Part shown: piece by piece, positions 10,185-20,470 of the stretch
Layout: each line of letters begins with the position of its first letter
Numbering within the stretch: position 1 is the stretch's first letter
Assembly (NCBI GenBank): GCA_037200525.1
Contig: JBBCGG010000001.1
Span: 5,138,501 to 5,202,500, forward strand
Direction: 5' to 3'
From: Methylocella sp.
Lineage (GTDB): Bacteria; Pseudomonadota; Alphaproteobacteria; Rhizobiales; Beijerinckiaceae
Length of the DNA stretch: 64,000 nt
Notes under the pieces: model-generated
Databases searched by the model: none
Seen by the model: only the letters and a program-made list of their open reading frames with translations
Told to the model about the DNA's origin: nothing
Position numbers and translations under genes: made by a program

Positions 10185-10931
10185 TTAGCCGCCGAGCTTG
10201 GCGACGAGCGCATCAGATACTTCGAAATTGGCATAAACATTCTGAACGTCGTCATTGTCTTCAAGGAGGCCGACGAGGCGCAATACTTTCTCGCCCGCTT
10301 CGTCGTCGACGGCGATCGTGTTTTGCGGCCTCCAGATCAAACTCGCTTTGCGCGGCTCGCCGAACTTCGACTCCAGCACCTGCGCCACGTCGCGGAGACT
10401 TTCGAGCGCGGTGATGATCTCATGGACGTCCTCGTCCGACTGGATGTCTTCCGCCCCAGCCTCGATCGCGGCCTCCATAATTGCGTCCTCCGACGCGACT
10501 TTGGCGGGAAACTCAATGAGCCCCACATGATCAAACATGAACGACACCGCGCCGGTCTCAGCCAGCGCGCCGCCCGCTTTGGTGAAATAGGAGCGCACGT
10601 CGCCCGCCGTGCGGTTGCGATTGTCGGTTAGCGCTTCAATGATGACGGCAACGCCGCCCGGCGCATAGCCCTCGTAACGCACTTCATCATAATTCTCGCC
10701 ATCGGCGCCGGAAGCTTTCTTGATGGCGCGTTCGATATTGTCTTTTGGCATGTTCTCCGCGCGCGCGGCCGTGACTGCGGCGCGCAGCCGGGCGTTCATC
10801 GCGGGATCGGGCAAACCGAGTTTGGCGGCGACGGTTATTTCTCTGGCGAGCTTGGAAAAGACCTTGGAGCGAATCGCGTCCTGCTTGCCCTTCTTGTGCA
10901 TTATATTTTTAAACTGACTATGTCCGGCCAT
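10185..10931 (-). CDS. YebC/PmpR family regulator or translation factor
   Basis: 248-aa member of the YebC/PmpR family, described variously as a DNA-binding regulator and as a translation factor that relieves stalling. The family start [18 protein letters not shown] fixes the start at 10931, with AGGA directly upstream, rather than at 11030. The segment [15 protein letters not shown] is also diagnostic. It converges on the coiled-coil gene; its upstream side faces the gap before rpoH. Confidence 0.93.
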   Translation of the reverse strand: MAGHSQFKNIMHKKGKQDAIRSKVFSKLAREITVAAKLGLPDPAMNARLRAAVTAARAENMPKDNIERAIKKASGADGENYDEVRYEGYAPGGVAVIIEALTDNRNRTAGDVRSYFTKAGGALAETGAVSFMFDHVGLIEFPAKVASEDAIMEAAIEAGAEDIQSDEDVHEIITALESLRDVAQVLESKFGEPRKASLIWRPQNTIAVDDEAGEKVLRLVGLLEDNDDVQNVYANFEVSDALVAKLGG

Positions 10932-11030
10932 TCCTATCCCGCCTGTTCCGTCACCGCAGCGCGCGCTCCGCGCCCTGCGAGGGAATGGATATAATCCGGG
11001 ATGCGGGGGAAATAAAGTCAGCGCCGCCAA

Positions 11031-11323
11031 GCGGCGGGCAAAGCTCCCTAGACCGGGGCGAGCCGCCCCATCAAGGTAGACCGCCTGACGGTTCAGTAAT
11101 TATCGCGCGAAAAAGCTCTGCGGCTTTTCGGAAATGCTCAGCTAGATGCTAGCAACTGACTGCTCGAACAGTATTTTCACCTATTCCTCGCTGCCGCCGC
11201 TTGGAGCCGTGTTGATCGATGTCTTTTCGCGCAGGCGCGGCAGATCGCCGACCGCGCGGCGATCGTCTCGAGCCACAATTTCAGATATGGAAATTCCCAA
11301 ATTGCCTGCCGATGCGGTGAATC
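11031..11323. other. Intergenic gap with a weak repeat unit
   Basis: No gene is supported between yebC and the rpoH terminator. Positions 11103-11137 contain GCGAAAAAGCTCTGCGGC and CTTTTCGGAAATGCTCAG, an inverted-repeat unit related to the 45548-45638 elements. Confidence 0.4.
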
Positions 11324-11363
11324 AAAAACAGAGAGCATGACCGCTTCAGGCGATCATGCTCTC
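11324..11363 (-). terminator. Intrinsic terminator downstream of rpoH
   Basis: On the minus strand a perfect 10-bp stem (arms 11354-11363 and 11331-11340; GAGAGCATGA against its complement) with a 13-base loop is followed two bases later by TTTTT (11324-11328). It lies about 30 bp after the rpoH stop codon. Confidence 0.75.
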
Positions 11364-11394
11364 CATCTATGTAGTCAGACTCTGTGTCGCGTGA

Positions 11395-12306
11395 TTAAAC
11401 TGACGCGGCTGAGCTGGCGATTTGCGCCTGCCGCGTCTGCATTTCCAAGCGGGCCACGCCGGCCTTGACCGCGGATTGCACTTTTTCGAAGGCGCGAACC
11501 TCGATCTGACGCACGCGTTCGCGCGAAATATCGAATTCGTCGGAGAGAGCCTCCAGCGTCATTGGGTCATCGGCCAAGCGGCGCGCCTCAAAAATGCGAC
11601 GCTCGCGGTCGTTCAGAACGCCAAGCGCATTATGCAAGGCGCCAAGGCGGTTATCAGCCTCTTCGCGATCGGCCAGCAAGTTCTCCTGCGTGGCGCTATC
11701 GTCGACGAGCCAATCCTGCCATTCGCCTTCGCCCTCTTCGCGCAACGGCGCGTTGAGCGAAGCGTCGCCCGACATGCGGCGATTCATATCGACGACATCC
11801 TGCTCGGACACGCCGAGGCGGTGAGCGATAGTCGTGACATGGTCAGGCTTGAGATCGCCCTCTTCCAGCGCCGAGATTTGGCTCTTTACCTTGCGCAGGT
11901 TGAAAAACAGCTTTTTCTGGCTCGCCGTCGTTCCCATTTTGACAAGCGACCAGGATCGCAAGATGTACTCTTGGATCGAGGCGCGAATCCACCACATCGC
12001 ATAGGTCGCGAGACGAAACCCTTTATCGGGCTCGAACCGCTTGACGGCCTGCATCAAGCCGACATTGCCTTCCGACACGACTTCGCTGATCGGCAGCCCA
12101 TAGCCCCGATATCCCATCGCGATTTTAGCGACGAGCCGGAGATGCGACGTGACGAGCTTATGGGCGGAGTCAGGATCGGCATGCTCGCGCCAGCATTTGG
12201 CCAGCATGTATTCCTCTTGCGGCTCCAGCATGGGGAACCGTCTGATTTCATTCAGGTAGCGAGCAAGCCCACTCTCGCCCGAGATCATCGGCAGCGCAGC
12301 ACTCAT
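11395..12306 (-). CDS. rpoH: RNA polymerase heat-shock sigma factor (sigma-32)
   Basis: Directs RNA polymerase to heat-shock and stress promoters. The 303-aa protein starts MSAALPMISGESGLARYLN, with GGGAGG nine bases upstream. It has region 2 (ATYAMWWIRASIQEYILRS), the RpoH-specific box QKKLFFNLRK just after it, and region 4 with the helix-turn-helix LSDEFDISRERVRQIEVRA. It lies downstream of rluD on the same strand, a conserved alphaproteobacterial neighbourhood. Further rpoH paralogues could exist outside the window. Confidence 0.95.
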   Translation of the reverse strand: MSAALPMISGESGLARYLNEIRRFPMLEPQEEYMLAKCWREHADPDSAHKLVTSHLRLVAKIAMGYRGYGLPISEVVSEGNVGLMQAVKRFEPDKGFRLATYAMWWIRASIQEYILRSWSLVKMGTTASQKKLFFNLRKVKSQISALEEGDLKPDHVTTIAHRLGVSEQDVVDMNRRMSGDASLNAPLREEGEGEWQDWLVDDSATQENLLADREEADNRLGALHNALGVLNDRERRIFEARRLADDPMTLEALSDEFDISRERVRQIEVRAFEKVQSAVKAGVARLEMQTRQAQIASSAASV

Positions 12307-12656
12307 AATTTCCACCTCCCGTCGGGCCCCCTCGCCAGCGGGCCCATGCATGATCACTCCGATGAGTCAACCATGCGATGTCTGAATATAAGATCCCTCT
12401 ACCATGGCCGAAAGGGGGTGGCCATGTTGCGCCGCATTACAAGTTAGCAACCTTAGCTTGATTGGAGGCGCGTACCTCACAAACGCGTGCGATCCCGGCG
12501 CCCGCACGCACTCTTCAACGACGATTACGCGCGGAGGCGCTCCCGAGTTTCATCGAACTCAAAATAAAAAGGACGGAACTTAAGCGTTACCGGCAATTCA
12601 ATAAGTTGGCTGATGCGACAAATGACGCCAATTTCCCTGCGTTAGGCTGCCCGGGC
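12307..12656. promoter_or_regulatory. rpoH upstream region
   Basis: This 350-bp gap between rluD and rpoH has no gene. On the minus strand, TCTTATATTC (about 12383-12393) with CTTTCGG roughly 20 bp upstream (about 12407-12413) could be the -10 and -35 parts of an rpoH promoter. The match is by eye and weak. Confidence 0.3.
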
Positions 12657-13733
12657 TCAATGCTCCGCCAAAGCTGCGTGCAGGTCGCGCATATCCGGCG
12701 GCGGGGCGCTTTCGAAATGCATCGCTGCCCCCGTCACAGGATGTGGAAACCCCAGAACGGCGGCATGCAAAGCTTGGCGAGACAATGCTTTCAAGGCCGC
12801 CTGTCCTGCGGCCGAAAGCCGCATCGCTTTGCTCTTAAATCCCCGCGCGTAAACGGGATCGCCGAGAACCGGATGCCCAATATGGGCCATATGCACTCTG
12901 ATCTGATGAGTGCGCCCGGTCTCCAGCCGGCAAGCGATCAGGCACGCCTCGGCGCCAAAACTTTCAACGATCCGCCAATGGGTCACGGCGTGACGCCCGC
13001 GCCCCGGAAGAACCGCGATTTTTTCGCGATCGAACGCGTGCCGCCCCAGCGGCGCGTCGACGACGCCCGCGGACCGAGCCGGCACGCCCCAGACGAACGC
13101 CAGATATTCCCGCATGAGCGGGAGCGTTTTGCCGTGATCGGCGAAGGCTTTGGCGAGATTTTGGTGCGCGGCGTCGGTCTTCGCCACTACGAGGAGGCCG
13201 GAGGTGTCCTTGTCGAGCCGGTGCACGATGCCGGGACGCCGGACCCCGCCTATGCCGGACAGGCTCTCGCCGCAATGAGCGATCAGCGCATTGACGAGCG
13301 TTCCCGCTTCATGCCCGGCCGCCGGATGGACGACGAGCCCCGCCGGTTTGTCAACGACGAGCAGATGCTCGTCCTCATAAACCACGACGAGCGGAATAGC
13401 CTCGCCCGCAGGCGCAGCGTCCTCGGGCGGGGGAACCTCGAGGCCAATGATCTGGCCGCTGCGCACGGCAACGCTCGCGTCCGTGACGATCGCGCCATCG
13501 ATGAGCACGCGACCGGCCTCAATCAGGCCTTTCAGCCTTGTGCGCGAAAGGTTTGCGCCCGCGGCCAAAGCCTCGCTGGCGAGATATCGGTCCAGCCTTT
13601 CGCCGCCCCGCTCGGGTCCGACTTGATAGGCGAAGCTGGAGCCATTGATCTGATTTGCCTCCAGTATTGTTGGCTCCTTCTCGGAATCCTTCCGCGCCAA
13701 ATATCTCTGCGCCAAAAACCGCCATCCAATCAT
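12657..13733 (-). CDS. rluD: Ribosomal large-subunit pseudouridine synthase, RluA/RluD family
   Basis: Converts uridine to pseudouridine in 23S rRNA (RluD class, helix 69, by family and context). An N-terminal S4 RNA-binding domain (~40-100) is followed by the catalytic domain with HRLDKDTSGLLVVAKT, catalytic Asp174, and the later ETGRTHQIRVHMAHIGHP. The N-terminal ~25 residues before EANQINGSSF may be extra; the start is uncertain and no clear ATG/RBS pair supports an alternative. It precedes rpoH on the same strand and is divergent from the ABC exporter gene, 159 bp away. Confidence 0.9.
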   Translation of the reverse strand: MIGWRFLAQRYLARKDSEKEPTILEANQINGSSFAYQVGPERGGERLDRYLASEALAAGANLSRTRLKGLIEAGRVLIDGAIVTDASVAVRSGQIIGLEVPPPEDAAPAGEAIPLVVVYEDEHLLVVDKPAGLVVHPAAGHEAGTLVNALIAHCGESLSGIGGVRRPGIVHRLDKDTSGLLVVAKTDAAHQNLAKAFADHGKTLPLMREYLAFVWGVPARSAGVVDAPLGRHAFDREKIAVLPGRGRHAVTHWRIVESFGAEACLIACRLETGRTHQIRVHMAHIGHPVLGDPVYARGFKSKAMRLSAAGQAALKALSRQALHAAVLGFPHPVTGAAMHFESAPPPDMRDLHAALAEH

Positions 13734-13892
13734 CGATATGGGAAGCGCCGCGCCGCCGACACATGTCTATCGCGCCAACGCATGCCTATCGCATGGAGGC
13801 GGCGATCTCGCCACATGCGCCCGAATCCTCTATAGGAGAACTGGCGTCAGCGCATCTTCCTCAATCAAGGACGAGGACGCCGCGAGCGCCCA

Positions 13893-15695
13893 ATGTCGAT
13901 TGTATCCGTTTATCTGCGCGTCTTGAGGCTCCTCGGCCGCGAAAAACATCTTGCGATTTTCCTCGCCTTTGCAAACCTCGCCCTCGCAATAGCGCAATTC
14001 GCCGAGCCTGTCCTGTTTGGACGCGTCATCGATAAATTGACCGGCGCCAAGGCCGCCAGCGGAGTTTTGAGTTTTGCGGACTTACAGCCGCTGCTCGCCG
14101 CCTGGGTAGGTTTTGGTCTCGCCTCCATACCGCTCGCCGTCGCCGTCGCCTTGCAGGCCGATCGCCTCGCCCATCGGCGCCGACTGGCGGTGATGGCGAA
14201 TTTCTTTGAGCATGTCCTGCATCTTCCCCTGAGCTTTCATAGCAGCGCGCATTCCGGCCGGCTGCTGAAAGTCATGCTAGAAGGCGCCGGCGGAATGGCC
14301 GCCCTCTGGCTATCGTTTTTCCGCGAGAATTGCGCCTCTCTCGCGGCTCTGTTGATTCTTTTGCCTTTATCGCTGGTGCTGAACTGGCGCCTCGCAAGCA
14401 TGCTTATCGTGCTCGTTTTCGCGTTCGGCTTCCTCACCGCCTTTGTCCTGCGCCGCACTGAATCGTTGCAGCAGAAGGTCGAGCGCCATAATAGCGCGCT
14501 CGCCGAGCATGTCTCCGACGCTTTCGGAAATGTCTCGGTGATCCAGAGCTTCACCCGCATCGAGAGCGAGGCCAAGACGCTGCGCCGCATCACCGACGCG
14601 GTCCTCGCCGCGCAGATGCCCGTGTTGACATGGTGGGCGATCGCCGCCGTCGGCGCGCGAGCTTCGGCTACCTTGACGCTGCTTTCGATTTTTTTGCTCG
14701 GAGCGTGGCTAAATCTGAAAGGCCTCGCGACGGTCGGCGAAATCGTCACCTTCATGAATTTCGCGGCGATGCTGATCGCTCGGCTCGAGCAGGTCGTCGG
14801 CTTCGTGAACAACCTCTTCATGCAGGCGCCAAAATTGAAGGACTTTTTTGATGTCCTCGACACCGTTCCGCAAGTTGCCGACAATCCATTCGCCGTCGAT
14901 CCCGGCCGTCTAAAAGGCAAGGTCGCATTCGACCACGTGACTTTCTCTTATGACCGCAGGCGCAATGCCGTCTCCGATGTGGCTTTCGAGGTCGAGCCGG
15001 GGCAGACCGTGGCGCTTGTCGGCGCGACGGGATCGGGCAAGTCGACGACGCTCGGCCTGTTGCATCGCGTCTTTGATCCGACCGAAGGCAAGATCCTCAT
15101 CGACGGCATCGATATCCGCGACATGACCCTGGCGTCGCTACGGCGCAATATCGGCGTGGTTTTCCAGGAGCCCATGCTGTTCGCCCGCTCGATCGAGGAA
15201 AATCTGCGGGTCGGACGCTCCGATGCGACAGAGGCCGAGATCGGCGCCGCGCTCGAACTGGCGCAGGCCGATGAATTCGTCGCGCGCCAGAGCGAGGGGC
15301 TCGCAACCATTGTCGGCGAGCGCGGCCGGTCCCTGTCGGGGGGCGAGCGCCAACGCGTTTCGATTGCCCGCGCGCTACTCAAAGATCCGCCGATCATGAT
15401 TTTTGACGAAGCGACCGCCGCTCTCGATGCGGCCACCGAACGCCAACTGCAAAAGGCGCTCGAAAAAGCGATGGGAGGCCGCACCACCTTCGTCATCGCG
15501 CATCGGCTGGCGACCATTCGCGCCGCTGACCGCATTTTCGTGTTTGATCACGGCGAAATCGTCGAGTCGGGAAGCTTTGACGAACTGGTCGCCAAGAATG
15601 GCCGCTTCGCCGCCCTGGCGCGGGCGCAGTTCATGGTGATCGAGGAAGCAAAGCCGCGCAAAACGGCGGACGCCAGCGAAAGCCGGTTCGTGTAG
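13893..15695 (+). CDS. ndvA: Cyclic beta-glucan ABC exporter (NdvA/ChvA-like)
   Basis: Half-size ABC exporter of 600 aa with a fused membrane and ATPase domain, closest by eye to NdvA/ChvA, which exports cyclic beta-1,2-glucan to the periplasm of rhizobia. The membrane half is residues 1-320. The ATPase half has Walker [10 protein letters not shown] (~376-384), signature LSGGERQR (~479) and Walker [13 protein letters not shown] (~498). The phrase [13 protein letters not shown] and the ~600-aa length suit the family. Substrate assignment is inference, since no glucan synthase (ndvB) lies in the window. galE downstream fits a sugar-polymer theme. Confidence 0.87.
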   Translation: MSIVSVYLRVLRLLGREKHLAIFLAFANLALAIAQFAEPVLFGRVIDKLTGAKAASGVLSFADLQPLLAAWVGFGLASIPLAVAVALQADRLAHRRRLAVMANFFEHVLHLPLSFHSSAHSGRLLKVMLEGAGGMAALWLSFFRENCASLAALLILLPLSLVLNWRLASMLIVLVFAFGFLTAFVLRRTESLQQKVERHNSALAEHVSDAFGNVSVIQSFTRIESEAKTLRRITDAVLAAQMPVLTWWAIAAVGARASATLTLLSIFLLGAWLNLKGLATVGEIVTFMNFAAMLIARLEQVVGFVNNLFMQAPKLKDFFDVLDTVPQVADNPFAVDPGRLKGKVAFDHVTFSYDRRRNAVSDVAFEVEPGQTVALVGATGSGKSTTLGLLHRVFDPTEGKILIDGIDIRDMTLASLRRNIGVVFQEPMLFARSIEENLRVGRSDATEAEIGAALELAQADEFVARQSEGLATIVGERGRSLSGGERQRVSIARALLKDPPIMIFDEATAALDAATERQLQKALEKAMGGRTTFVIAHRLATIRAADRIFVFDHGEIVESGSFDELVAKNGRFAALARAQFMVIEEAKPRKTADASESRFV

Positions 15696-16030
15696 GTTTT
15701 GATCCACGCAAGCTGAAATTGCTGGGCGTGAAAATCGCAATGGACGATTTCGGCACAGGCTATTCTTCGCTGCTGTCGCTACAGTCGTTTCCATTCGACA
15801 AAATCAAGATCGATCGTCCCTTTGTCAGGGCGTCGATTCACATCAACAGTCCGCCGCCATCGTTCGCGCCATCATCGCGCTCGGCAACGGTCTTCATATG
15901 CCCATCACCGCCTGAGTTCTGGTAAACGGCCGAAGCAATGTGCGCTCCTCGTAAAAATCGTTCGGGGAACAGCGCCGAGACGCCTCGAAAGACTTGAAGA
16001 AGTTTGTTGGGCGTGATCGGGTCGCTTAAG
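15695..16030 (+). pseudogene. EAL-domain (c-di-GMP phosphodiesterase) fragment
   Basis: Directly after the ndvA stop, one frame reads [18 protein letters not shown] and then [10 protein letters not shown], the central EAL motifs including the Asp-Asp metal-binding pair. After a frame change the next readable piece is [17 protein letters not shown], again EAL sequence, which runs into stops. The GGDEF part, the N-terminal half of EAL and the proper C-terminus are absent, so this is a dead piece of a signalling gene wedged between ndvA and galE. Confidence 0.75.
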
Positions 16031-16098
16031 GATCTGCGCATAGCTTGGTCGATCACGCGGCGTCCGAATGGAGGGTGGCCTCGAATGGGATTAAAGCC

Positions 16099-17085
16099 AT
16101 GACGGTTCTGGTTACCGGCGGGGCCGGTTATATCGGCGGGCATATGGCGCTTGCGCTGCTCGATGCCGGCGAAAGCGTCGTGGTGCTTGATGATCTTTCG
16201 ACCGGGTTCGCCTGGGCCGTCCCATTGGCGGCGAAATTCATCGTCGGAGACCTTGGCGACGTCGCCCTCATCGATTCCCTGATCAAAGAATATGGCGTCG
16301 ACGCCATTGCGCATTTCGCCGCAAAGATCGTGGTGCCTCAGTCGGTTACGGACCCTCTCGCCTATTATCTCAATAACGCCGCCAAGGCTCGCAACCTTCT
16401 CGAATGCGCCGTGCGCAACAAGGTCCAGCATTTCATCTTCTCATCGACGGCCGCAGTTTACGGCGAACCCTCCGTAAACCCCGTGCTCGAGACGGCTCCG
16501 CTGACGCCGATCAATCCCTACGGGCGCTCCAAGCTGATGGTCGAATGGATGCTCCAGGATGTCGCCACCGCGCACGGACTGCGCTTCGCCGCGCTGCGTT
16601 ATTTCAATGTGGCCGGCGCTGATCCCAAGGGACGTCTAGGCCAATCCTCGCCGGTCGCAACCCATCTCATCAAGGTCGCAGTGCAGGCAGCGCTCGGCCA
16701 GCGCGCGGGCCTCGACGTGTTTGGAACGGATTATCCCACCCCGGACGGGTCCTGCATCCGCGATTACATTCAGGTGACCGATCTCGTCGACGCCCATCTT
16801 CTGGCGCTGCGTCATCTGCGCGCCGGCGGCGACAGCCTGACCTTGAATTGCGGCTACGGGCGCGGGCTCTCGGTGCTCGAGGTCATCGATGTCGTAAAGA
16901 AGGTGTCAAAGGTCGATTTCGACGTCCGCCTCAAGGGGCGGCGCGCAGGCGATCCGGCTTCGCTCGTCGCTGGCGCGGATCGCATCAAAACCGAGCTTGG
17001 TTGGACGCCGCGCCACGACCAGCTCACCGAGATCGTCCAGCAAGCGCTCGACTGGGAGCGCCATTTACAGAGCAAGCTTGGGTGA
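16099..17085 (+). CDS. galE: UDP-glucose 4-epimerase
   Basis: NAD-dependent short-chain dehydrogenase-like enzyme interconverting UDP-glucose and UDP-galactose for polysaccharide synthesis. The 328-aa protein starts MTVLVTGGAGYIGGH with the Rossmann GxxGxxG motif at residues 5-12, has the SSTAAVYG serine segment and the catalytic YGRSK (Tyr near 141), and ends in a normal GalE C-terminus. The ATG at 16099 fits the family start; upstream codons belong to the EAL remnant region. Confidence 0.93.
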   Translation: MTVLVTGGAGYIGGHMALALLDAGESVVVLDDLSTGFAWAVPLAAKFIVGDLGDVALIDSLIKEYGVDAIAHFAAKIVVPQSVTDPLAYYLNNAAKARNLLECAVRNKVQHFIFSSTAAVYGEPSVNPVLETAPLTPINPYGRSKLMVEWMLQDVATAHGLRFAALRYFNVAGADPKGRLGQSSPVATHLIKVAVQAALGQRAGLDVFGTDYPTPDGSCIRDYIQVTDLVDAHLLALRHLRAGGDSLTLNCGYGRGLSVLEVIDVVKKVSKVDFDVRLKGRRAGDPASLVAGADRIKTELGWTPRHDQLTEIVQQALDWERHLQSKLG

Positions 17086-17139
17086 AAAGGGGGCCGCACG
17101 CGGCGCGATTTCGCGCCCTCTAGCGGCCTCCGAAAGTAG

Positions 17140-18033
17140 TCAGCGCAGGCCGAGGCTATCCAGGGCGTCGGCGATGCGGCGCTGAACGGCGTCAGGCAAC
17201 GGCAGGATGGGGCGCGGTGGTTCTGTGTGGCAGAGGCCGCTTAGCCGCGCGGCCGCATAAATGACGCGCAGGCTGCTATGCTCCACGAATAGGTCCCACA
17301 GCGGCTGCAACTCGGCGTTCAGCCGCCGCGCCTCCGCCGCATCGCCGCGCCGAGCGGCGCGCACGATCCGCATGCAAGGCTCGGGAAACAAGCCCGCCAG
17401 GACACTGTACCAAGCGTCGCCGCCCGCGATCAAAGCCTCCGCCGCGCGCCAGTCCATGCTGTAGCCGAGCGAAAAATTGTCCGGCGTGACTGCGCGCAGA
17501 CCATTCAAATGGGCTGCAACCGCATCGGCCTCGGGCGCAGGGTTCTTCACGGCGCGCAGATGAGGCAGTTTACTCAGTCGCCCGATCAGTCCGGCGCTGA
17601 ACGTGAAGTGGGTCGTGCCGGGATTGTTGTAGATGCAAAGGGGCAAGTCAGTTGCGCCCGCTACCGCAGCAAAATGCTCGAATACTTCATCGTCGTTCAC
17701 CGGCGTGTAGGAAACTGGGGCCAGAAGACCGCCAGCGGCCCCAGCGGCCTTTGCATCCCTTGCCAACTCCACAGCGTCGTCCGTACGTAATGCGCCGATC
17801 CCCGCCAGAACAGGCGTTGCGTCGCCGATTTGGTCGAGCGCAATTTCGATGGCGCGGCGGCGTTCCGCCCGAGATAAATAGGGATAGCTCCCCGTACTGC
17901 CGAGCAACCCGATCGAATCTACGCCCGCAGCCGTCAGCCGCGAGAGCAACCCCCGCAAAGAAGCCGCATCGACCCGGCCATGGGCGTCGGCCGGAGTGAT
18001 CGGAAATGCGGAAAGACCTTGAAATGACGGCAT
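17140..18033 (-). CDS. DapA-family aldolase/lyase
   Basis: 297-aa class I aldolase of the dihydrodipicolinate synthase/N-acetylneuraminate lyase family. Schiff-base lysine is K163 in AVKNPAP, the general acid is Y135 in IYNNPGT, and the carboxylate-binding loop is GSTGS (45-49) rather than the GTTGE of true DapA. That makes a catabolic or specialised aldolase more likely than the lysine-pathway enzyme. It is divergent from ridA with a 261-bp gap, a pairing that suggests enamine/imine chemistry. The substrate is not determinable. Confidence 0.82.
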   Translation of the reverse strand: MPSFQGLSAFPITPADAHGRVDAASLRGLLSRLTAAGVDSIGLLGSTGSYPYLSRAERRRAIEIALDQIGDATPVLAGIGALRTDDAVELARDAKAAGAAGGLLAPVSYTPVNDDEVFEHFAAVAGATDLPLCIYNNPGTTHFTFSAGLIGRLSKLPHLRAVKNPAPEADAVAAHLNGLRAVTPDNFSLGYSMDWRAAEALIAGGDAWYSVLAGLFPEPCMRIVRAARRGDAAEARRLNAELQPLWDLFVEHSSLRVIYAAARLSGLCHTEPPRPILPLPDAVQRRIADALDSLGLR

Positions 18034-18294
18034 CGCGAACTTTCGTTGTTACGAGACGTCACCTCGATATAACAAATGCGGCGCGGCATATAGATGCGAA
18101 ATTCACAACGCTTTGCTCGTCTTCCTCGCCGATGCGGATAGGCATGGATCGTGGATGGGCCGCGGTCGCTATGCGCGAGGGAGGGAACGGGGGTATACCG
18201 ATTTCCCACGTTTTTCCCATCCTCGACAACGACATCAGGCCGCTCACAGATTTTCGGTCTCAAAATAGCCCAACGCTATAGAGGAGAGCCTAAC

Positions 18295-18681
18295 ATGAGC
18301 CACAAAATTCATAACGTCGGCGCTGCGAAGCACATCGGCCAATACAGCGACGCCATTGAAACAGCGCCTGGATTGAGATGGCTTCACACCTCCGGGACCC
18401 CGGGAGTGTCGGAAGACGGTAAGTTTCCAAAGGGGATCGAGGCCCAAACGCGTTTGGCGTGGGGATATCTCCTAGCAGCCCTTGAGAAAGCGCAGATGAC
18501 CACGGCGGATTTAGTGAAAGTCACCACCTCGTTGACCAACGCGCAGGACATTCCTACTTACGCGAAAGTCCGAGGCGAGATGCTGGGCGACGTAAGACCC
18601 GCATTCATGCTTCAGGTAGTCAGCCAAATGGTCAAACCGGATATCCTCGTAGAGATCGAAATCATAGCGGCCGCCAAATGA
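18295..18681 (+). CDS. RidA family enamine/imine deaminase
   Basis: 128-aa RidA (YjgF/YER057c/UK114) protein, which hydrolyses reactive enamine/imine intermediates. It starts MSHKIHNVGAAKHIGQYSDA with GAGGAG eight bases before the ATG. Typical segments are LEKAQMTTADLVKVTTSL and GDVRPAFMLQVV, the latter holding the conserved Arg. It belongs to a divergent subfamily rather than archetypal RidA. It may act with the divergent DapA-like lyase. Confidence 0.88.
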   Translation: MSHKIHNVGAAKHIGQYSDAIETAPGLRWLHTSGTPGVSEDGKFPKGIEAQTRLAWGYLLAALEKAQMTTADLVKVTTSLTNAQDIPTYAKVRGEMLGDVRPAFMLQVVSQMVKPDILVEIEIIAAAK

Positions 18682-19604
18682 GGCGGCGGTCGGACCACGT
18701 GGCCCCGAAATAAATGAGACGCATGCCGAAGGCTAGCGCGGACGCGACCCGAGCCCCGGACCGTGCGCCAATTTCACAGATCAAGCTCGATCGCGGATGT
18801 CGGGGTTGCGCAACAGATGAGGACATTGCCCTCGGCGGGCGGATCGAGGGGCGACGGCGCGTAACGCAGCTGACCGTCGATCAGCCCGCTTTCACAGTTG
18901 TGGCACACCCCGCTGCGGCAAGACCATCTGACGGGAACGGAGCACGCCTCAGCCAGCTCCAGCAGACTGTTGAAGCGCGGGTCCCAATTGACGGCAAGGC
19001 CGCTTCTCGCAAACGTCACCACCGGACCTGAGCCTTGTGGGCCGTCGGGCAAGTGCGGAGCCAGATCGCTCGCGCCGACGACGCCTGGAGTGAGCGAGGC
19101 GGCCGGCCCGAAGATCTCGACATGAATGCGGGATGCTTCGACGCCCCATGCCTTCAGACCCGCTTGGAGATCTTCAAGAAGCCGGGCAGGCCCGCAGAGA
19201 TAGAACTCGGCGTCCCGCGGAACGCTGATCTCCTGCAACATCGGCAGGGACAGATGGCCCTCCCTGTCGTAGTCGTCGCCAAGCCGGTCGTCGGGGCCGG
19301 GGCGACTATAGATGGTGCAGAGATGGCCGCGCTTGAGCGCCCTGACCATGGTGCGGGCTAAGGCTGCAAAGGAGTGGTGCTCCCTGTCGCGAGCGGAATG
19401 AAGCCACCAGACTTCGCGCGGCGCCGCGTCGTCTGCCGCCGCCGCTCCGTACAACATGCCGAGCATTGGCGTGACCCCCACGCCGGCGCTGAGCAGAACG
19501 AGGGGCGTCGTCCCCGGAACGAGCGTGAGCGAGCCCCGCGGCGCGCTGACCTCCAGGCTGTCTCCGACCCGAATGTGCGCGTGGAGAAAGCCGCTCGCTC
19601 GCTA

Positions 19605-20470
19605 GGCCGTGGTGACGAATTCGGCGTTTGAGGGATTCTCGCGAGGATCTTTCCATGATTCAAGGCTGATTTTTGGAGATCAGCCTTGATGATTCGGGAT
19701 GTCGATGCGCTGCGAGACGATCAATGGGAGCGGCTTTGTGATCTTGTGCCAGGCGGAAGAGCCGGCCAGCGCGGGCCGCGCTGCGACAATCGACGCTTCG
19801 TCGACGCGCTGTTATGGATGGCCCGCTCGGGCGGCCGCTGGCGCGATCTGCCCGAACGCTTCGGCGACCATCAGGCGGTGAAACGCCGCTACTATCGCTG
19901 GATCGAGCGCGGCGCCTTGGACGGATTTCTTGAGGCATTCACCGCCGAGGCCGATCTCGAATGGCTGATGATCGACTCAACAATCGTGCGCGCCCATCAG
20001 CACGCGGCCGGCGCAAGGATCGCCAAAGGGGGGCGGATGCCCAAGGCCTGGGCCGCTCTCGCGGTGGTTTGAGCACCAAAATCCACGCCGCGACAGACGC
20101 ACTCGGCAACCCCGTTCGGCTCCTTCTCGGACCTGGGCAGCGCAACGACATCACAAAAGCGCACGCCCTGATCGAAGGCTTTGCGGCCGATGCGATCATC
20201 GCCGATAAAGGTTATGACGCCAATCACTTGCGCAAGGCTGTTCTTATGCGTGAGGCTGAGCCGGTGATCCCATCAAAATCCAATCGCCGCGCGCCGCTCC
20301 CCTACGACAAGGCGCTCTACAAGGAGCGCAATCTCGTCGAGCGTTTCTTCAATAAACTGAAGCAGTTCCGGCGCGTCGCAACCCGATACGACAAGCTCCT
20401 CGCAAACTACCGAGGCTTCGTATTGCTCGCCGCTATTGCTATCATGCTCAGGTAATTCGTCACTACTGCC
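19605..20470 (+). mobile_element. IS5-family (IS427-like) insertion sequence, 866 bp
   Basis: Bounded by 17-bp imperfect inverted repeats: GGCCGTGGTGACGAATT at 19605-19621 and, on the other strand, GGCAGTAGTGACGAATT at 20470-20454 (two mismatches). It is flanked by a 2-bp TA duplication (19603-19604 and 20471-20472), each inside a CTAG. It carries one transposase in two overlapping frames. The insertion lies in the reductase part of the MOSC/flavin oxidoreductase gene. Confidence 0.9.
19686..20455 (+). CDS. IS5-family transposase (two frames, -1 frameshift)
   Basis: DDE transposase expressed from two overlapping frames. Frame A (19686-20072) holds the DNA-binding part and the first catalytic Asp (LMIDSTIVRAH). 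Frame B (to 20455) holds the second Asp (IADKGYDANH) and the Glu region (RNLVERFFNKLKQFRR). The join is a slippery AAAGGGGGG at 20025-20033; a -1 shift there gives AKGGADAQGLGRSRGG, the expected family sequence. Both halves look intact, so the element may be active. Confidence 0.88.

Noticed and set aside
12462-13835. 457-codon plus-strand frame opposite rluD
   Set aside because: No family features and it spans two confirmed genes' spacer.
17101-17116. Short palindrome after galE as a terminator
   Set aside because: Only a 6-7 bp stem and no T-run.
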